Origin: Cryptomeria japonica | Taxonomy: Eukaryota > Streptophyta > Pinopsida > Cupressales > Cupressaceae | Direction of reading: 5' to 3' | NCBI RefSeq assembly: GCF_030272615.1 | Contig: NC_081407.1 | Location: 103,647,897 to 103,711,896, forward strand | DNA length: 64,000 bases | Shown here: in pieces, positions 42,439 through 53,651 of the stretch | Position numbering within the stretch: the first letter of the stretch is position 1 | Layout of the letters: each line of letters opens with the position of its first letter | The notes under the pieces: generated by a model | Database searches by the model: none | The model's input: only the letters and a program-made list of their open reading frames with translations | What the model was told of the DNA's origin: nothing | Translations under genes and position numbers: made by a program

Positions 42439-45400
42439 TTATTCATCTTTCTCCTCCTCGTTTGATTTATGGAATTCTTCGAACTTAGTTAGGATGGCTT
42501 TCATCTCGGCTTCGTCCGACATTGGGGTAGATTTTGTGATCACACAAACACGGGAAATCACATCCTCGGTCTTTAACTGTTTCTTCTTACCATCCTTCAA
42601 CATGGATGCGACGACTTCAAAACTGACTTGGATCTCCAGCAACTTATCGAATGCACCGAGTGAAAATTCTTGTCCCGTGTAGTGATCCATTAAAGAGAGG
42701 AATTCCTGTGTGATCGCTTCACTAGAAACGAGATTCTGATTGTCATCATATAGATAACAAGGAAGATTAGCAATTCTGGCAGAAATGAGATCAGTCTCAT
42801 CATCACCTTTTGTCCTTTCTCGGTCCAGCTCTGCAATCATCAACTTTATCGTCTCTTGCTTGTGAGACAACAATGATAAAACTTGGATATATTTTTCCCT
42901 TGTAGGGATTACTTTATTTTCAATGAGGACATCTATTCTGAAGTCATCCATCTTACTCCAAAGGGTTGTTCTTTTCTCAACTTCCTCGATCTCCTGAGAT
43001 AATGAGGTTTTGAGTCCTTGCATTTGGCTCTGAATTAATTCAAAATCTGCCAATAACCCAACTGTCGAACTTAGAAGATGAGAACCTTTTGACCTTAGTC
43101 GTGAAATCCATTCATCCATCACTTGACCCTTGGCTCCTACCTGTTCAATCTTCTTTAGAGCTTCAGTGTCCATTGAGGATCCTATGGGCTCAATTTCTTG
43201 AGAAGATTGTGTGACCTTCAGAAGAACATTGGTCAGTTGTTCACACTTCTGCTTCAATTCATTCTTCTCATCTCTCTCCCGATCAAACCTCTGTAACAAA
43301 GAATTGAAAGCTATCTGATAATCCAACTTAACACTTTCATGTGTTTCTACCCCAAGCTCTATGATTTGCATGGTGTAATCCTCAGGTCGTATGTTGCCTT
43401 TGTCTTTATTTGATGATGGCACCATGACCTCTGCATACTTTCTCTTAGAAGTCAAGTCTACTAACACCCGAGATACGGTCTTTGGCTTCTTTGTTCCCTT
43501 AGGCTTCGAAGGAACCAACTGCTCAAAATCAAACTCATCTAGATAAATTACCTTTTTTTTTCTCTTAGAGGCCACTACTTCCATTCAAGGGGGTAATTGT
43601 AGATTGGCTAATGGAGTAGTTGCTCCTTGCTAATTTTTAGTTAAAGTTTCGGGAGCAGGCTGATTGGAGCTCAGAGCAGTTATGAGTGTTGTTGATGGCA
43701 CCAATGTTGAAGCATTTAGTGGAACATTTGTCGATGTTGTGATATTTGTTGTTGCTGACACCTCTTCAATTACAGATGGGAGAGTTGAAAGCATCGTGGA
43801 TGCAACTTCAGTACTTACCAATGGTGGAATTTTTGTCATGACTGTAGTAACAGGTAAGTCCACTAAAACATGTTCTGCAAATACCTCTTTCAAGGCTTCA
43901 TTAAAATCCATCATCATAGATTCAATGATAGATGAAGGAATATCATCCAAACTGGAGAAGTTGGTTAGTGTGAAAAATTGTTGAGTGGTCTCTGAATGCG
44001 CCATGCCCATACCTAGATCGCCATCTTGAAAATCCTCATCGTCTTTGATCAGAGTTGCAATCAATAGAGTGGATGATCACCTCTGAATGAGTTAGTACTT
44101 GTGAAGTGGCCAGGGCATTAACTCCAGCTGGGTGTGATGTTTCTTCAACCTATACTTCCTCTTGTTGAGGAATTTCACCCTCTTCAACTCCCTTCTCTTT
44201 TTCAACTTCACTGGCAGGGGGCTGTTCTGGCTCTTTTGCCACTGCTTCCTGTACTGTCAATGATGATTCACCCTTCTTGGACCCTTTAACCGTGATTTAA
44301 TTTTGGGCCCTTTCCTCTTAGATTGTACCACATGAGCTGAAGATAGTGTTTGTGGATCTGCCCTGCTCTTTGTTCTTGTCTCAGCTGTAGTTGTCTTGCC
44401 AACCAGGCCATCACTATTATCATCATCCCCTGAACTAGGAGGAAGCTGTTTCATCCTAAGATTTTTCTTTACCAGCCAAGCATTGGTGTTTTCTAGGATG
44501 GGAGAAATCCTTTGAGTGATAGATTTTCTTTCCTTCTTTGACCATTACACAGGAGGAAGCGGAGAATCAACAATCTTCTTCTCATAATAGACATGGTCTA
44601 TTATGTCATCTGTGTCTTCCATGGTCATTGGGTTCTTTGCTAAATCCAATTTTTCAATTTATTCCAAGGTAAGACGACTGAAACCCATCCTTCTTATATC
44701 CTCCTCATTCTGACAGTCTGCCCAAACATCTTCAAACCTGTAAACATGGGTATAACTCCTCTTGAGTTTGTTCTTCATGCCACGAAAGTCAAAATTGTTT
44801 CGTGTCTTGAATCTTCTCATGGTATTCCATTGTATTTCTTCCTCCATGTTCTTGGCCTTGGGGTTGGTTAGTACTGAGCACCTGTCGATTGATTCCGGAA
44901 ACTTCAACCCAGTCTTATGTGCTTGTGATTGTTTTTAATGCACATAAATTAGTTTTCTACATAACTCCATGAGAATGATCTTTTCAGAAGGAAACCTTGG
45001 TAGAATAAAAGGCTCACCTGAGAAACATCCAATTCGGATGTAAGTGAATGTAGGAAATTGAAGGAAAACACATCCAAAGTGAGATACCCTGTTATACACA
45101 GCCTCTGATAATCTCTACTTCTGCAGGCCCTTATCAAACATGCACTTCCATACAGCAAAGAAGGCATCATTAACTCTTCTGAAGTGACTACCTTGATTCT
45201 TGATGGTAAGTTGATCATAATACTCCCAGACAAACATCAATCTTCTATCACCCTTGGTAGACAAACCTGGATATTGCCTCATAGAAGCAGCTGCATAAAC
45301 CAGGTATGAGGTCATATAAAACTTTAGTGTCACTTTGACTTCCTTCAATTGAGCACAGAACGCATCACTGATCTGTTCACCCCAATCAATTCTTGCAACC

Positions 45401-46078
45401 CCTTTTCCGATTATATTCATGTAATAAGACATCCAGCTTTGAAAGTAATGAGAGTCTTTTAACCCCCTCACTCTTGATAACATGGTGACCATGTTGTCGT
45501 ACTCCTCATTGAAGTCACTCCTATGAAAGAACTTGGGCCATCATGAGGTGATGGAACCTCTTGCAGCAAAGAGGTAAACAATATTGATCACCTTCTTGCA
45601 TTTATCCTCATTTTTTCTCATAGTACTCTTGAGCACTTTCTTGAGAAATTTCAGCTACTTCCTCAACTGGTGAACCTTTGAAGACACTGTTAAAGAACAC
45701 ACTATCTAGAGTCATGATGACATTTTGATCAGCGTCCCTCACTTGTCTTGTATTTGGATCAAAGTGATCCGCTACTTCCAGTACAAATTCCGGATCATGA
45801 GCTGCAACTGGGAAGGATGCATATTTATGCAACTCTGATTTGATCAGACCAGTTAGGCGAGCAGAAGCTTTCTCAACTCAGTCAATAAATTCTTGCATAC
45901 TGACATGTCCAATTTCAGTATCTCTGATCTCCTTGATATTTGATTCCACTGAACTCTCTGGGTACATATTCAAGTATTTATCATACTTGTACTTTATCTT
46001 TTTTGTTGATGTTTTACCCGGAGAAGATTCCAACTAACTCAAGGAAGGCTCATATTTGTCGTGAGGGAGCTTTGACAT
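42439..46078 (-). pseudogene. Unrecognised protein of about 1200 codons, decayed
   Basis: From ATG 46078 (MSKLPHDKYEPSLS) the frame runs to a TAA at 42439. One frameshift lies near 45610 in a T-run. About eight stops otherwise sit within a single frame (for example near 46036, 45887, 45530, 45115, 43630 and 43585). The first half looks globular (SWMSYYMNIIGKGVARIDWG, FVWEYYDQLTIKNQGSHFRR). The middle is a Lys/Ser/Thr-rich linker. The last 381 codons (43584-42439) are charged and helical, with coiled-coil-like runs (RERDEKNELKQKCEQLTNVL). There is no zinc knuckle, protease, RT, integrase or DDE motif. A Gag-like or other structural protein of a non-autonomous element is the likeliest guess. 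I do not recognise the family. Confidence 0.6.
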
Positions 46079-46256
46079 TCGTGATGACTGCATTCAACAC
46101 TGAGGATTAGCTCTTTTGATAGTTATCATCATCATCAAAATCAACTTTTCTCAATCGGATCAAAAAAATCGGACTCAAAACAGGCTTAGGAGTAAAACTG
46201 CCAAAAACAGCAGGTCGGGGAAAAAAGTCTGGCATGCTCTTTAGAAAAAAACATAT

Positions 46257-47230
46257 GCACATCGGACTTTAAATCCTGATGTGCAGGGATAAACATCTTA
46301 ATTAGCACATCGGACTTTAAAGTTCGATGTACAAACTGGGGAAGATCAATAGCACATCAGAATTTAAAGTTCGATGTGCAACGATAAAACCTTTTGGAAA
46401 AAACTAGCACATCGGACTTTAAAGTCCGATGTGAAGTCCGATGTGCTCATAGGGGAAAAAAAAATTGATTGACATGTTGGGTTTTAAAACCTGACATGTC
46501 AATCAAATCCTCACTTCTTCGCATATCAGACTTTAAAGTCTGATATGCGAAGGTTATCATCCCGCATATCGAACTTTAAAGTCCGATATGCAGAGGTTTC
46601 CATCCAGCTGCAGATCAGGTTTCAAACCCTGTCATGCAAGTTGGAGAAGGATAAGACTAGGAAGGCAATTGGAGTTTAAAGTCCGATTACCCTCTCAACA
46701 CACCACCAAGCAAAAAAAAAACGGAAAAAATAAAACAAGGAAGAGGAACAACGGGAAAAACGCAAAACAGGAAAAAAACCTGAAATGAAAACACAAAACC
46801 CTACCTTTTCCGCCACAATGATCGAAAAATCCAATGGTGATGCGATCAAATCTTCAAAGTGGCGAGCGAAAATGGAGGAGGACACGCGGAGAAGAAAGAA
46901 ATCACAAGCAGCAATGAAGAAATGAAACGCAAAATTAACTAAATAAACCTTTTAATTAACAATAAATGTTGCATTAATTGCTAACTCGCAGTGCATATCG
47001 GACTTGGCTAAAACCCTTGCAAGTCGGACTTTAAAGTCCAACATGCACTCTCCGGCCAGACAGCCGGCAGATCGGACTTTAAAGTTCGAACTGCAAGGGA
47101 AGACTACCTGCAGGTCAGACTTTAAAGTCCGATCTGCAGGCTAAAAACCAAACATGTACACATCGGACTTTAAAGTCCGATGTTCAAAAAACTTTGCAAA
47201 GAAAGACCCGACCAAAGTCCGACCTGCAGG
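46257..47230. repeat. Array of at least 13 TTTAAA-centred palindromes
   Basis: Palindromes at 46257-46284, 46305-46332, 46352-46379, 46407-46433, 46465-46506, 46520-46549, 46564-46591, 46609-46638, 47019-47046, 47067-47094, 47107-47140 and 47160-47183, plus half-copies near 46669-46688, 46993-47005 and 47213-47230. The common core is CGGACTTTAAAGTCCG or a close variant. Centres lie 43-65 bp apart, mostly near 48. A stretch without palindromes (46690-46985) splits the array. Outer arms differ between copies (gcacatc, gcatatc, gcagatc, tgcaggtc, gacatgt), but each is matched by its own complement. The 30-bp copy at 46520 and the 24-bp copy at 47160 are perfect. They lie in the leader of the 5.88-kb element. 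Confidence 0.92.
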
Positions 47231-47400
47231 CAAAACTGCAGACTTTGAAAAACTAAGAAAACACTAAAAATGAAAAGTAGGAAGCTAAACGAGCTAACCG
47301 ACGGAGTCGATCAAGATCTCCCGGAGGTCATAAGGTATGAAACAGACCAATTTCGTAGGGTTGCCTCATGATTTTGGCTGTGCTAAAATCGAGGATAACA

Positions 47401-47740
47401 AAACTATCGTAGTGTATAAATAAAGAAGTTGACCCTTTGAATATTCCAACTGAGGATGTGTCATAATAATCTAACTAGGCAAACAAGTAAGCAAACAACT
47501 ACCTTAGCTAGACAAGTAGACACATAGGTAGTATAAGTAGACACCCACATAGCTCAAGCAACCAAGAAAGCAACTGAAGTAGATCAAGCACCTCAAGAAG
47601 CTCAAGTAGCTCAAGCACCTCAAGCACATCAAGTACCTCAAGCACCTCAAGCCAATTTTCCAATACTTTGAGTAATTCTCTAATATTTACGCGACCTTGA
47701 TCATCAACCTTTGACATCAATGACAACATACTCAACAATC
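47401..47740 (-). repeat. 3' LTR of copia element, proximal part
   Basis: On the minus strand the LTR starts TGTTGAGTATGTTGTCATTG at 47740, directly after the polypurine tract aaagggggagat. The part 47401-47545 aligns with 55957-56080 (cttataaataaagaagttg, gcaaaca-ttaagcaaacaac). The part 47546-47740 is missing from the other LTR, which is cut. Confidence 0.85.
47571..47652. repeat. 9-bp minisatellite (ctcaagcac)n
   Basis: About nine tandem variants of ctcaagcac / ctcaagtag / atcaagtac. Read on the minus strand it gives a Leu/Glu/Val repeat, which is an artefact of the period. It is part of the copia LTR. Confidence 0.8.
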
Positions 47741-47926
47741 TCCCCCTTTGTCATTGATGACAATCTCATCTAAAACCAATTTGAAACAAATAAAACAATG
47801 TTTATCCCCCTTTGAAATCAATGATAGATCCAATCTACAAACACTAAAACAAGGCATATAAAGGGACAATAAACACTCCCCCCGAGATAGAACAACTCTT
47901 CAATGGTGGACAGAAATCACTCCTAA

Positions 47927-48287
47927 CTATTGTCTCAAGTATTCAAATGTATCCTTTGGTAGAGGCTTTGTAAACACATTTGCAATTTGTTCTATGGTAG
48001 ACACATATGCCAACTTGACTTGTTGATTAGTAACATGTTCTCTCAAAAAATGGTACTTGATAGGAATGTGTTTTGTCTTAGAGTACATAACTGGGTTCTT
48101 AGAAATATGAATAACACTTGTATTGTCACAAAAGATAGATATAAGATTATTATAATCTAACTTTAAATCTTTTAGTGTTTTCTTCATCCAAAGAACTTAT
48201 GTGCAACATGAAATAACTACAATATACTCCACTTTAGCTATAGAATGAAATAGAAGGTTGTTTTTTGCTTAACCAAGAAACAAGACA
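47927..48287 (-). pseudogene. Copia RNase H domain
   Basis: Minus-strand reading gives GGCLVSWLSKKQPSIS, VEYIVVISCC, FCDNTSVIHISKNPVMYSKT, KHIPIKYHFLREHV and QIANVFTKPLP. These are the classic end of a Ty1/copia polyprotein: RNase H with the DN pair in FCDNTS, then the ADIFTKPL tail. It ends about 190 bp before the 3' LTR, as expected. A stop after CCT and the insertion upstream break it. Confidence 0.88.
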
Positions 48288-49633
48288 ACCACCTAGAAAT
48301 AAGGTACACAATTCACTAGAGTGTGAAAACACAAAACACCGAATAAAATATACCTGGAGTAAAATCTAGAAAAAGTGCATGGATGGTTGTGAAGAGCTTT
48401 GAAACACCGTCCCAACGCCGCTAGAATCACGAAAAATGGAGAAACTGGTGAAAAGTTACGAGCTCGGGGTTGAAAAATACACCTCTGACTACAAATGACT
48501 GTATAATGCACCAGCAGAAAAAACAGGTGATAAAACCCACAAATCTGAAAAGTATGTGAAACCAGCTTTCCAACGGTATCTCGTTTGCCAAAAAACAATA
48601 TTGTATGCCCAAGTTATGGCCAAAACAAAAAAAACCCCTCTTTTAGGGCACAAAGAGGGTCACAGGGGCCATGCGTGTTGTATGTACCATTGACATCAAC
48701 ATTATGTCATGCTGGCGTTAGCACTGATGCAATGTACTTTTGCTGCAAAAGGTTGACTTTTTTCTTTTTTTAATTAAAAAAAATCTTCTAACAACATGCA
48801 ACAACTTGATTTTTTTTTTCAACAAAAAAAATTAAAAACCCAGCAATCAAATTTTTTTTTTACCAGCCAGTTGATTTTTTTTTTGAAAAATATTTCTGAC
48901 ACATGTGCAGGTACGACCATGCAGATTTTTCATGTCTTGAAAAATGTGCCAATAAAAATCATTTTCTAGATGCCCTTGTCACCGAAAATAGGCCAATTAT
49001 ATATCAACATTCATGGAATCGGCCTTTTGAATCCAACCGTGAGGTCCTTTTGGGCCCAAATTGCTTCGAAAAATAGGTGCCCCTTGGATCACAAAAAAAA
49101 AAGTCTTCAAACCCTCATAGATCTGGCCTCGTGAATCAAAAATTGACAAACAAAAGGTCAATCTTGACTATTTTCCATGTGCCATATTCAATGGTGAGGT
49201 TCAAATCAACCCAAATTGGACAAAAGACCTGCTCTAGTAGAATCTCCCAATCAAAAGGACAAGAAAGCCTCAAGTCTGAAGCTCTAATACCATGTAAAAG
49301 TTGTAGAAATAAAACCTCACAGAACCCAATGAACACATGTATGTAAATAACCTATCACAACAATGGAAGATTCACAAAACACAAAGATTGCTTTGAAAAC
49401 CTAGAGCAAAAGATCACAATAATGATAATCAGATTGGTTAAGGATTACAAAGGGATCAAACCTAAAAAGGGAAAACCCTAAAAGAAATTAATAATTAATA
49501 ATAAATTAATTATTAATATTCCTAAGTTTAGCTTCCTAAATTTAGCTTAAGTGAAATAGAGAAAAGGTAACTTAATTATTAAATCAATATGACTTAATTA
49601 ATTAAGTAAACTAATACCTTTTACTCTAGAACA
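48288..49633 (-). mobile_element. Minus-strand LTR with PBS and leader (M2)
   Basis: LTR 49293-49633 on the minus strand (TGTTCTAGAGTAAAAGG ... ctacaacttttaca) is followed by the PBS TGGTATTAGAGC (plus-strand gctctaatacca, 49281-49292). About 1 kb of leader-like DNA runs left to 48288. The leader resembles that of F3 (ccaactttc-aa-g-tatct-gtttgc). No gag follows, so it is truncated where it meets the copia RNase H. Confidence 0.6.
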
Positions 49634-49739
49634 CTCACGTCACAAAAGGTAGATGATGTGTGTCAAGTGAGTGTTCCTTCCACGACACTATGTATTGTCT
49701 CTTCTAATCATTGTAGATATTTTTTTTGTAAGCATTTTC

Positions 49740-50836
49740 TGTTGGCATTTTTTATGATGATGTTGTGATTGTCATTGATGGACACACACTTGTTTTGTGA
49801 TCATCTTCTTAATGTATGAGTTATGCTCAACCAATAGTTGTTCCAACCGATATTATGTATTATAGTCTTTAGACTATCGGTGTTTTGCAAATAGTGTTTA
49901 CCGATCTCAAGCGGTATGAAGACCTCAAGCGGTTAGAGGATCTCAAGCGGTACGAAGGAACTAAGTGGTAGATAAAAAAATTTCCAGTCTTCATTTTGAC
50001 AACCGGTAATCGGTAGATTGTATGAACCGGTATAACTCTGTGATGAGTTACCAACAGGTATCACTGTAATGTGTGATGAGTTATCATCCACCGACACTTT
50101 GGCGGTGTGTTTTGTGTCGTGTTACCAAATGTGTCTAGATGCACTGAACCTAGGAACTTGTAGTAAAATCCTATTGGACCGACATGAAATCAGACTCCTT
50201 TATAAGGACATCATGTCTAGGGTTTTGTGTAAGCGATCATTGAAGAGAAGATTAGGTCTGTTAAGAGACAAAGTGTGGATATATTGAAGACTGAAGTAAT
50301 GCTAGAATGCATTAACAATGAGCTATCAAGGATCTAACTGAGCAGTCTGTGCTATTTTCTAGATCACTCACTTGTTGATTACTCACATCTTTGACAAGTC
50401 TAAAACCCTTAACCGGGTAGGCCCAGAAAAGCCTTCGTAAATCCTCTAACAAGGTGGTTCACAACTGTGGATCTAAAATCCTCTAACAAGGTAGTCTTTA
50501 ACAAGACTTATCTCCTAATAGAGATCTAGATTCCTAACAAGAACCGTTCTGGTGAAGAACATTGTAAGACCTTAACTGGTCTGGTTTCTATTTTGCAGAT
50601 AGTTACTTGTGAGTCTCTGCTCACCATGGGTTTTCCCATTTGGGTTTCCATGACAAATATCTTGTTTTATGTTGTTTGTGCTCTTGTGGGTGAATGCTTT
50701 GTTTTCTATTTGGTTTGCATTTATCTTAACCGGTTTATTAGTCAAACTGTTGCACCGGTTATCTGTTAAAATATTTAAAAGTTTGAGTTCAATAATTATT
50801 GGTATACTAATTCACCCCCCCTCTTAGTATTCATCA
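49740..50836 (+). mobile_element. Solo LTR, plus strand
   Basis: Begins TGTTGGCATTTTTTATG with gtcattgatgg soon after, and ends with attcaccccccctcttag...catca. Flanks are ttttc (49735-49739) and tttta (50837-50841), a 4/5 TSD. Start and end signatures match the minus-strand solo LTR at 8193-9964. No internal coding region. It sits inside the M1 element. Confidence 0.65.
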
Positions 50837-50853
50837 TTTTATTTATGTAAACA

Positions 50854-51182
50854 CTCTGATACCATATAGGAGCTGAGGAAAAAACAACTCTACAGCTTTC
50901 GAGGATCACCTGCATGCAAACATGTCACAGAAGGAGAGAAGCGAAAAAGCTATGGAGGCCAAAATTCAAAGATCCATAAAAAAGGAGTCATATTAATTGT
51001 GCAACAAGAATGCAATTCAATAATTAGAGTTGTCATAAAATTAGAAAGAGAGAATCCTTATAAAAGGATACTCGAAACCCTAAAGGTGAAAACCCTAAAG
51101 AATTATAAGATTCCTAAGTTTAGCTTTAGTGTAGAGTATAATAGACTAAATAATTATTAGGTAATAAAAGATAACTCTAACA
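50854..51182 (-). repeat. 5' LTR and PBS of a further minus-strand element (M1)
   Basis: On the minus strand the LTR runs from TGTTAGAGTTATC at 51182 to 50865, followed by the PBS TGGTATCAGAG (50854-50864). It contains gagtatccttttataaggattctc, TATA-like. It shares aagctaaacttaggaat and tttagggttttc with the M2 LTR but is otherwise different, so M1 and M2 are separate insertions. It was inserted into the copia RT just after the codons for YDIFDSYLQ. Confidence 0.65.
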
Positions 51183-51897
51183 CCTTGTTATTGTAGATAA
51201 CTGTCAAATATGTCATACCATGCACGCGGGGCTTGCTTAAGGCCATAAAGATCTTTTTTTAGCTTACAAACATAGTCCTGATTTTAGGATAAGATAAACC
51301 CATCAAATTGTTCTATGTACACTTCTTCATGTTCAATCTACCATTAACAAAATCAGATTTGACGTCCATTTGAAAAAATTTAAAACCTTTAAAAGAAGCA
51401 TAAGCTAAGAACATTCTTATTGCTTCTAAATGTGCAACAAGAGAAAATGTTTCATCATAGTCAATACCTTCTACTTGAGCATAACCTTTGTAGACAAGTC
51501 TTGCTTTGTTTCTTACCACTTGGCCATTTTCATTTAGTTTGTTTATATAGACCAATTTTGTGCCTATAGCATTTTTTTCTTTGGGCCTAGGTATAAGATC
51601 CCATGTTTCACTTTTTTGTATTTGATCAAGATCCTCTTTCATGGCTAAAACCCAGTGTTTATCTTTAGTTGCCTCTTCAAAATTCTTTGATACAATCATA
51701 AACAACAAAGATATATCTTCATGCTCATGATAATTTACATTTCTTTTTGTAACTCTAGGTTTTTCCTCAAGCAAAATTTGATCAACGGAGTGAACCTTTT
51801 GAACAAACTTAGAAGGAGTCTTCAAGGATATTTTAGATGTGGTCTTACCATGTTCAATTTCATATTCATTTTCAAAAAAAAGTATTTGTTGTCCCAA
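51183..51897 (-). pseudogene. Copia reverse transcriptase, N-terminal part
   Basis: RVT_2-type RT: HWVLAMKEDLDQIQKSETWD, RPKEKNAIGTKLVY, VRNKARLVYKGYAQVEGIDY, DETFSLVAHLEAIRMFLAYA, FQMDVKSDFVNG and, after a stop, [20 protein letters not shown]. The first catalytic Asp (FQMDVKS) is kept. The YVDD region is absent, because other LTR elements interrupt the domain at 51182. Stops near 51313 and 51295 add to the damage. Confidence 0.88.
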
Positions 51898-52130
51898 GTT
51901 GAATACTTGAAGATGTATTCTTAGAAGAAGTATCTATAGCCTCAGGTTAAACACTTACTGATGTATTCCTAGCATTACCACTTGTTGTCCCAACTTGTAC
52001 ATGAGTGGAAGAATGTTGGACAACACCTTCCACTTCATCAACTATTTTCAACATTTTCATGCTTGTCACAAGTGTTATTATTCTCATGAATTTTTCGTTA
52101 ACATTCTCAACAATCTTATGTAGTCTTTTA

Positions 52131-52690
52131 TTAAGCATCTATAAGATTTTCTTTTAGAAGAATAACCCAAAAGATACCTTCATTAGCTCTACGATCAAAA
52201 TTACCTGGATTGTCTTCATCTCTCTTAATGTAACAAGGACTACCAAAAACTCTAAGGTACTTGATTGTAGCAGTCTTACCTTTCCACGGTTCATATGGTG
52301 TTTTATTGTGCTTTTTTTTAATCATCCCTTTGTTCCAAATGTAGACAACAGTATGAACTTCTTCTCTCCAAAAGTGTCACTCACTTTTGACTCATTCATC
52401 AGACTTCGAGCCATTTCTTGGACTAATATGTTTTTCCTTTTAACAACACTATTTTGTTGAGGTGTCCTAGCAGTTGAATACTATCTTTTTGTACCTTTTT
52501 TCTCACAAAATTTGTTAAACTCATTAGAAGTAAACTCGCCTCCATTGCTTGAACGTAAACATTTAATTTTCAGACCTTTTTCATTTTCAACTAGAGCCTT
52601 GAAAGCTTTAAACTTCTCTAATGCTTCTGATTTCTCTTTTAAAAATGTAACCCAAGTCATAAGTGAATAATCGTCAATCAAAAGCATGAA
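52131..52690 (-). pseudogene. Copia integrase core and C-terminal remains
   Basis: LLIDDYSLMTWVTFLKEKSE, then LRSSNGGEFTSNEF and FCEKKG, then (52325-52131) NKTPYEPWKGK and YLRVFGSPCYIKRDE. These are landmarks of the copia integrase. In the usual LRSDNGGEF the catalytic Asp is Ser here, so the enzyme would be inactive even without the stops. The frame breaks between 52481 and 52325. Confidence 0.85.
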
Positions 52691-53126
52691 ATATTCTTAC
52701 CTTGCAAGTTTGTCCTGGTAGGTCCACACAAACTAGTGTGTATCAGCTCAAGAGGCTTTGGGCTTGAATACTCCTTTGATTTGAAGCTCTTCCTGTTTGT
52801 TTACCCAGTTGAGACTCTTTAGAAACAATGTATGAAGGTTTAGAGAGTTGTGGTATATCTCTAACAACTTCCTTTCTAGTGATCTGAATGAGACTATCAA
52901 AGTTCATATGTCCTAATCTTCTATGTCATAACCATGTTTCATCAACCTTACTCAAACAACATGTTTCACTCTTAACATCATCAAGAATATACAAGTTGTC
53001 AGTTGCTCTACTAGCATCAACAATATGACCACCATCATTACTGATTTTGAAACATTTTGAACTGAAAATTAAGTTGGCCCTGATCACATAATTGACTAAC
53101 ACTCAGTAAGTTGTGTTTCAGTCCTT

Positions 53127-53651
53127 CTACAACAACAAATTTTCAACTTTTGTCTTACCATTACTCAACATTAGTGTTCCTTTACCTGCCACCTTCACTA
53201 AAGAGTTACCTCTAAACCTTACTTTTCCTCCATTCATCTTCTTGAGAGTCAAAAATTTGCTTCTATTTTCAGTCATATGTCTGGAGCAACCACTATCAAC
53301 ATGCCAAATATCCTTTTCATTTTTTGCAAGAAAGGTTGTTTGTACAATCAAAGATTCTTCATATACTTGTTTCTCCTTCTTCCTCCAAACCTTAGTACTC
53401 TCATTTGCCTTATCTTTTGTCTCTTCTTTCTTAGTAAAGTTTGTCATGCCACTTTTACAAACTCTTGCAGTATGACCAAAGTTATTACACTTATAACAAA
53501 TAATGTTATAATTTCTAAGAGGAGCAAATGAATTTCTCTTCACAAAACTGGAATCTCTTCTAGCAAACACTCTACAATTTATGTTTCTGTGACCAAAATA
53601 ATTACAAGTAAAGCAATAACCATAAAAGTAGGAGTTGTTTAACTTGGTCAT
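53127..53651 (-). pseudogene. Copia gag C-terminus with two zinc knuckles and protease
   Basis: Zinc knuckles CFTCNYFGHRNINC and CYKCNNFGHTARVC, both CX2CX4HX4C, are followed by a Lys/Glu-rich linker. The protease active-site region HVDSGCSRHMTENRSKF follows, with the catalytic Asp intact, and then GKGTLMLSNGKTKVENLLL. The frame is open for 174 codons. More than one knuckle is a feature of some plant copia lineages. Confidence 0.88.

Larger units (their letters stand above)
41522..47400 (-). mobile_element. 5.88-kb insertion with long ORF and palindrome array
   Basis: Comparison with the other copia LTR shows a clean insertion. It is flanked by perfect AAACT copies (41517-41521 and 47401-47405), with outer ends TG (tgttgggtgaatatt) and CA (cgaggataaca). 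The ends and 5-bp TSD fit an LTR retrotransposon, but I could not find matching LTRs inside. Only the first four terminal bases are an inverted match. On the minus strand it has a 1.3-kb leader with a palindrome array (46257-47230), a decayed reading frame of about 1200 codons (46078-42439) and a 0.9-kb 3' region. No protease, RT, integrase or transposase was recognised. The class of the element is open. Confidence 0.8.

Noticed and set aside
46257-47230. CRISPR-like array
   Set aside because: Repeats are spaced regularly, but they are palindromes with varying arms, in a plant transposon, without spacers or cas genes.
41522-47400. Simple LTR retrotransposon
   Set aside because: TSD and TG...CA ends fit, but I could not find either end repeated inside. 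I left the class open rather than name it.
47508-47738. Leucine-zipper protein on the minus strand
   Set aside because: It is the translation of a 9-bp minisatellite in the copia LTR.
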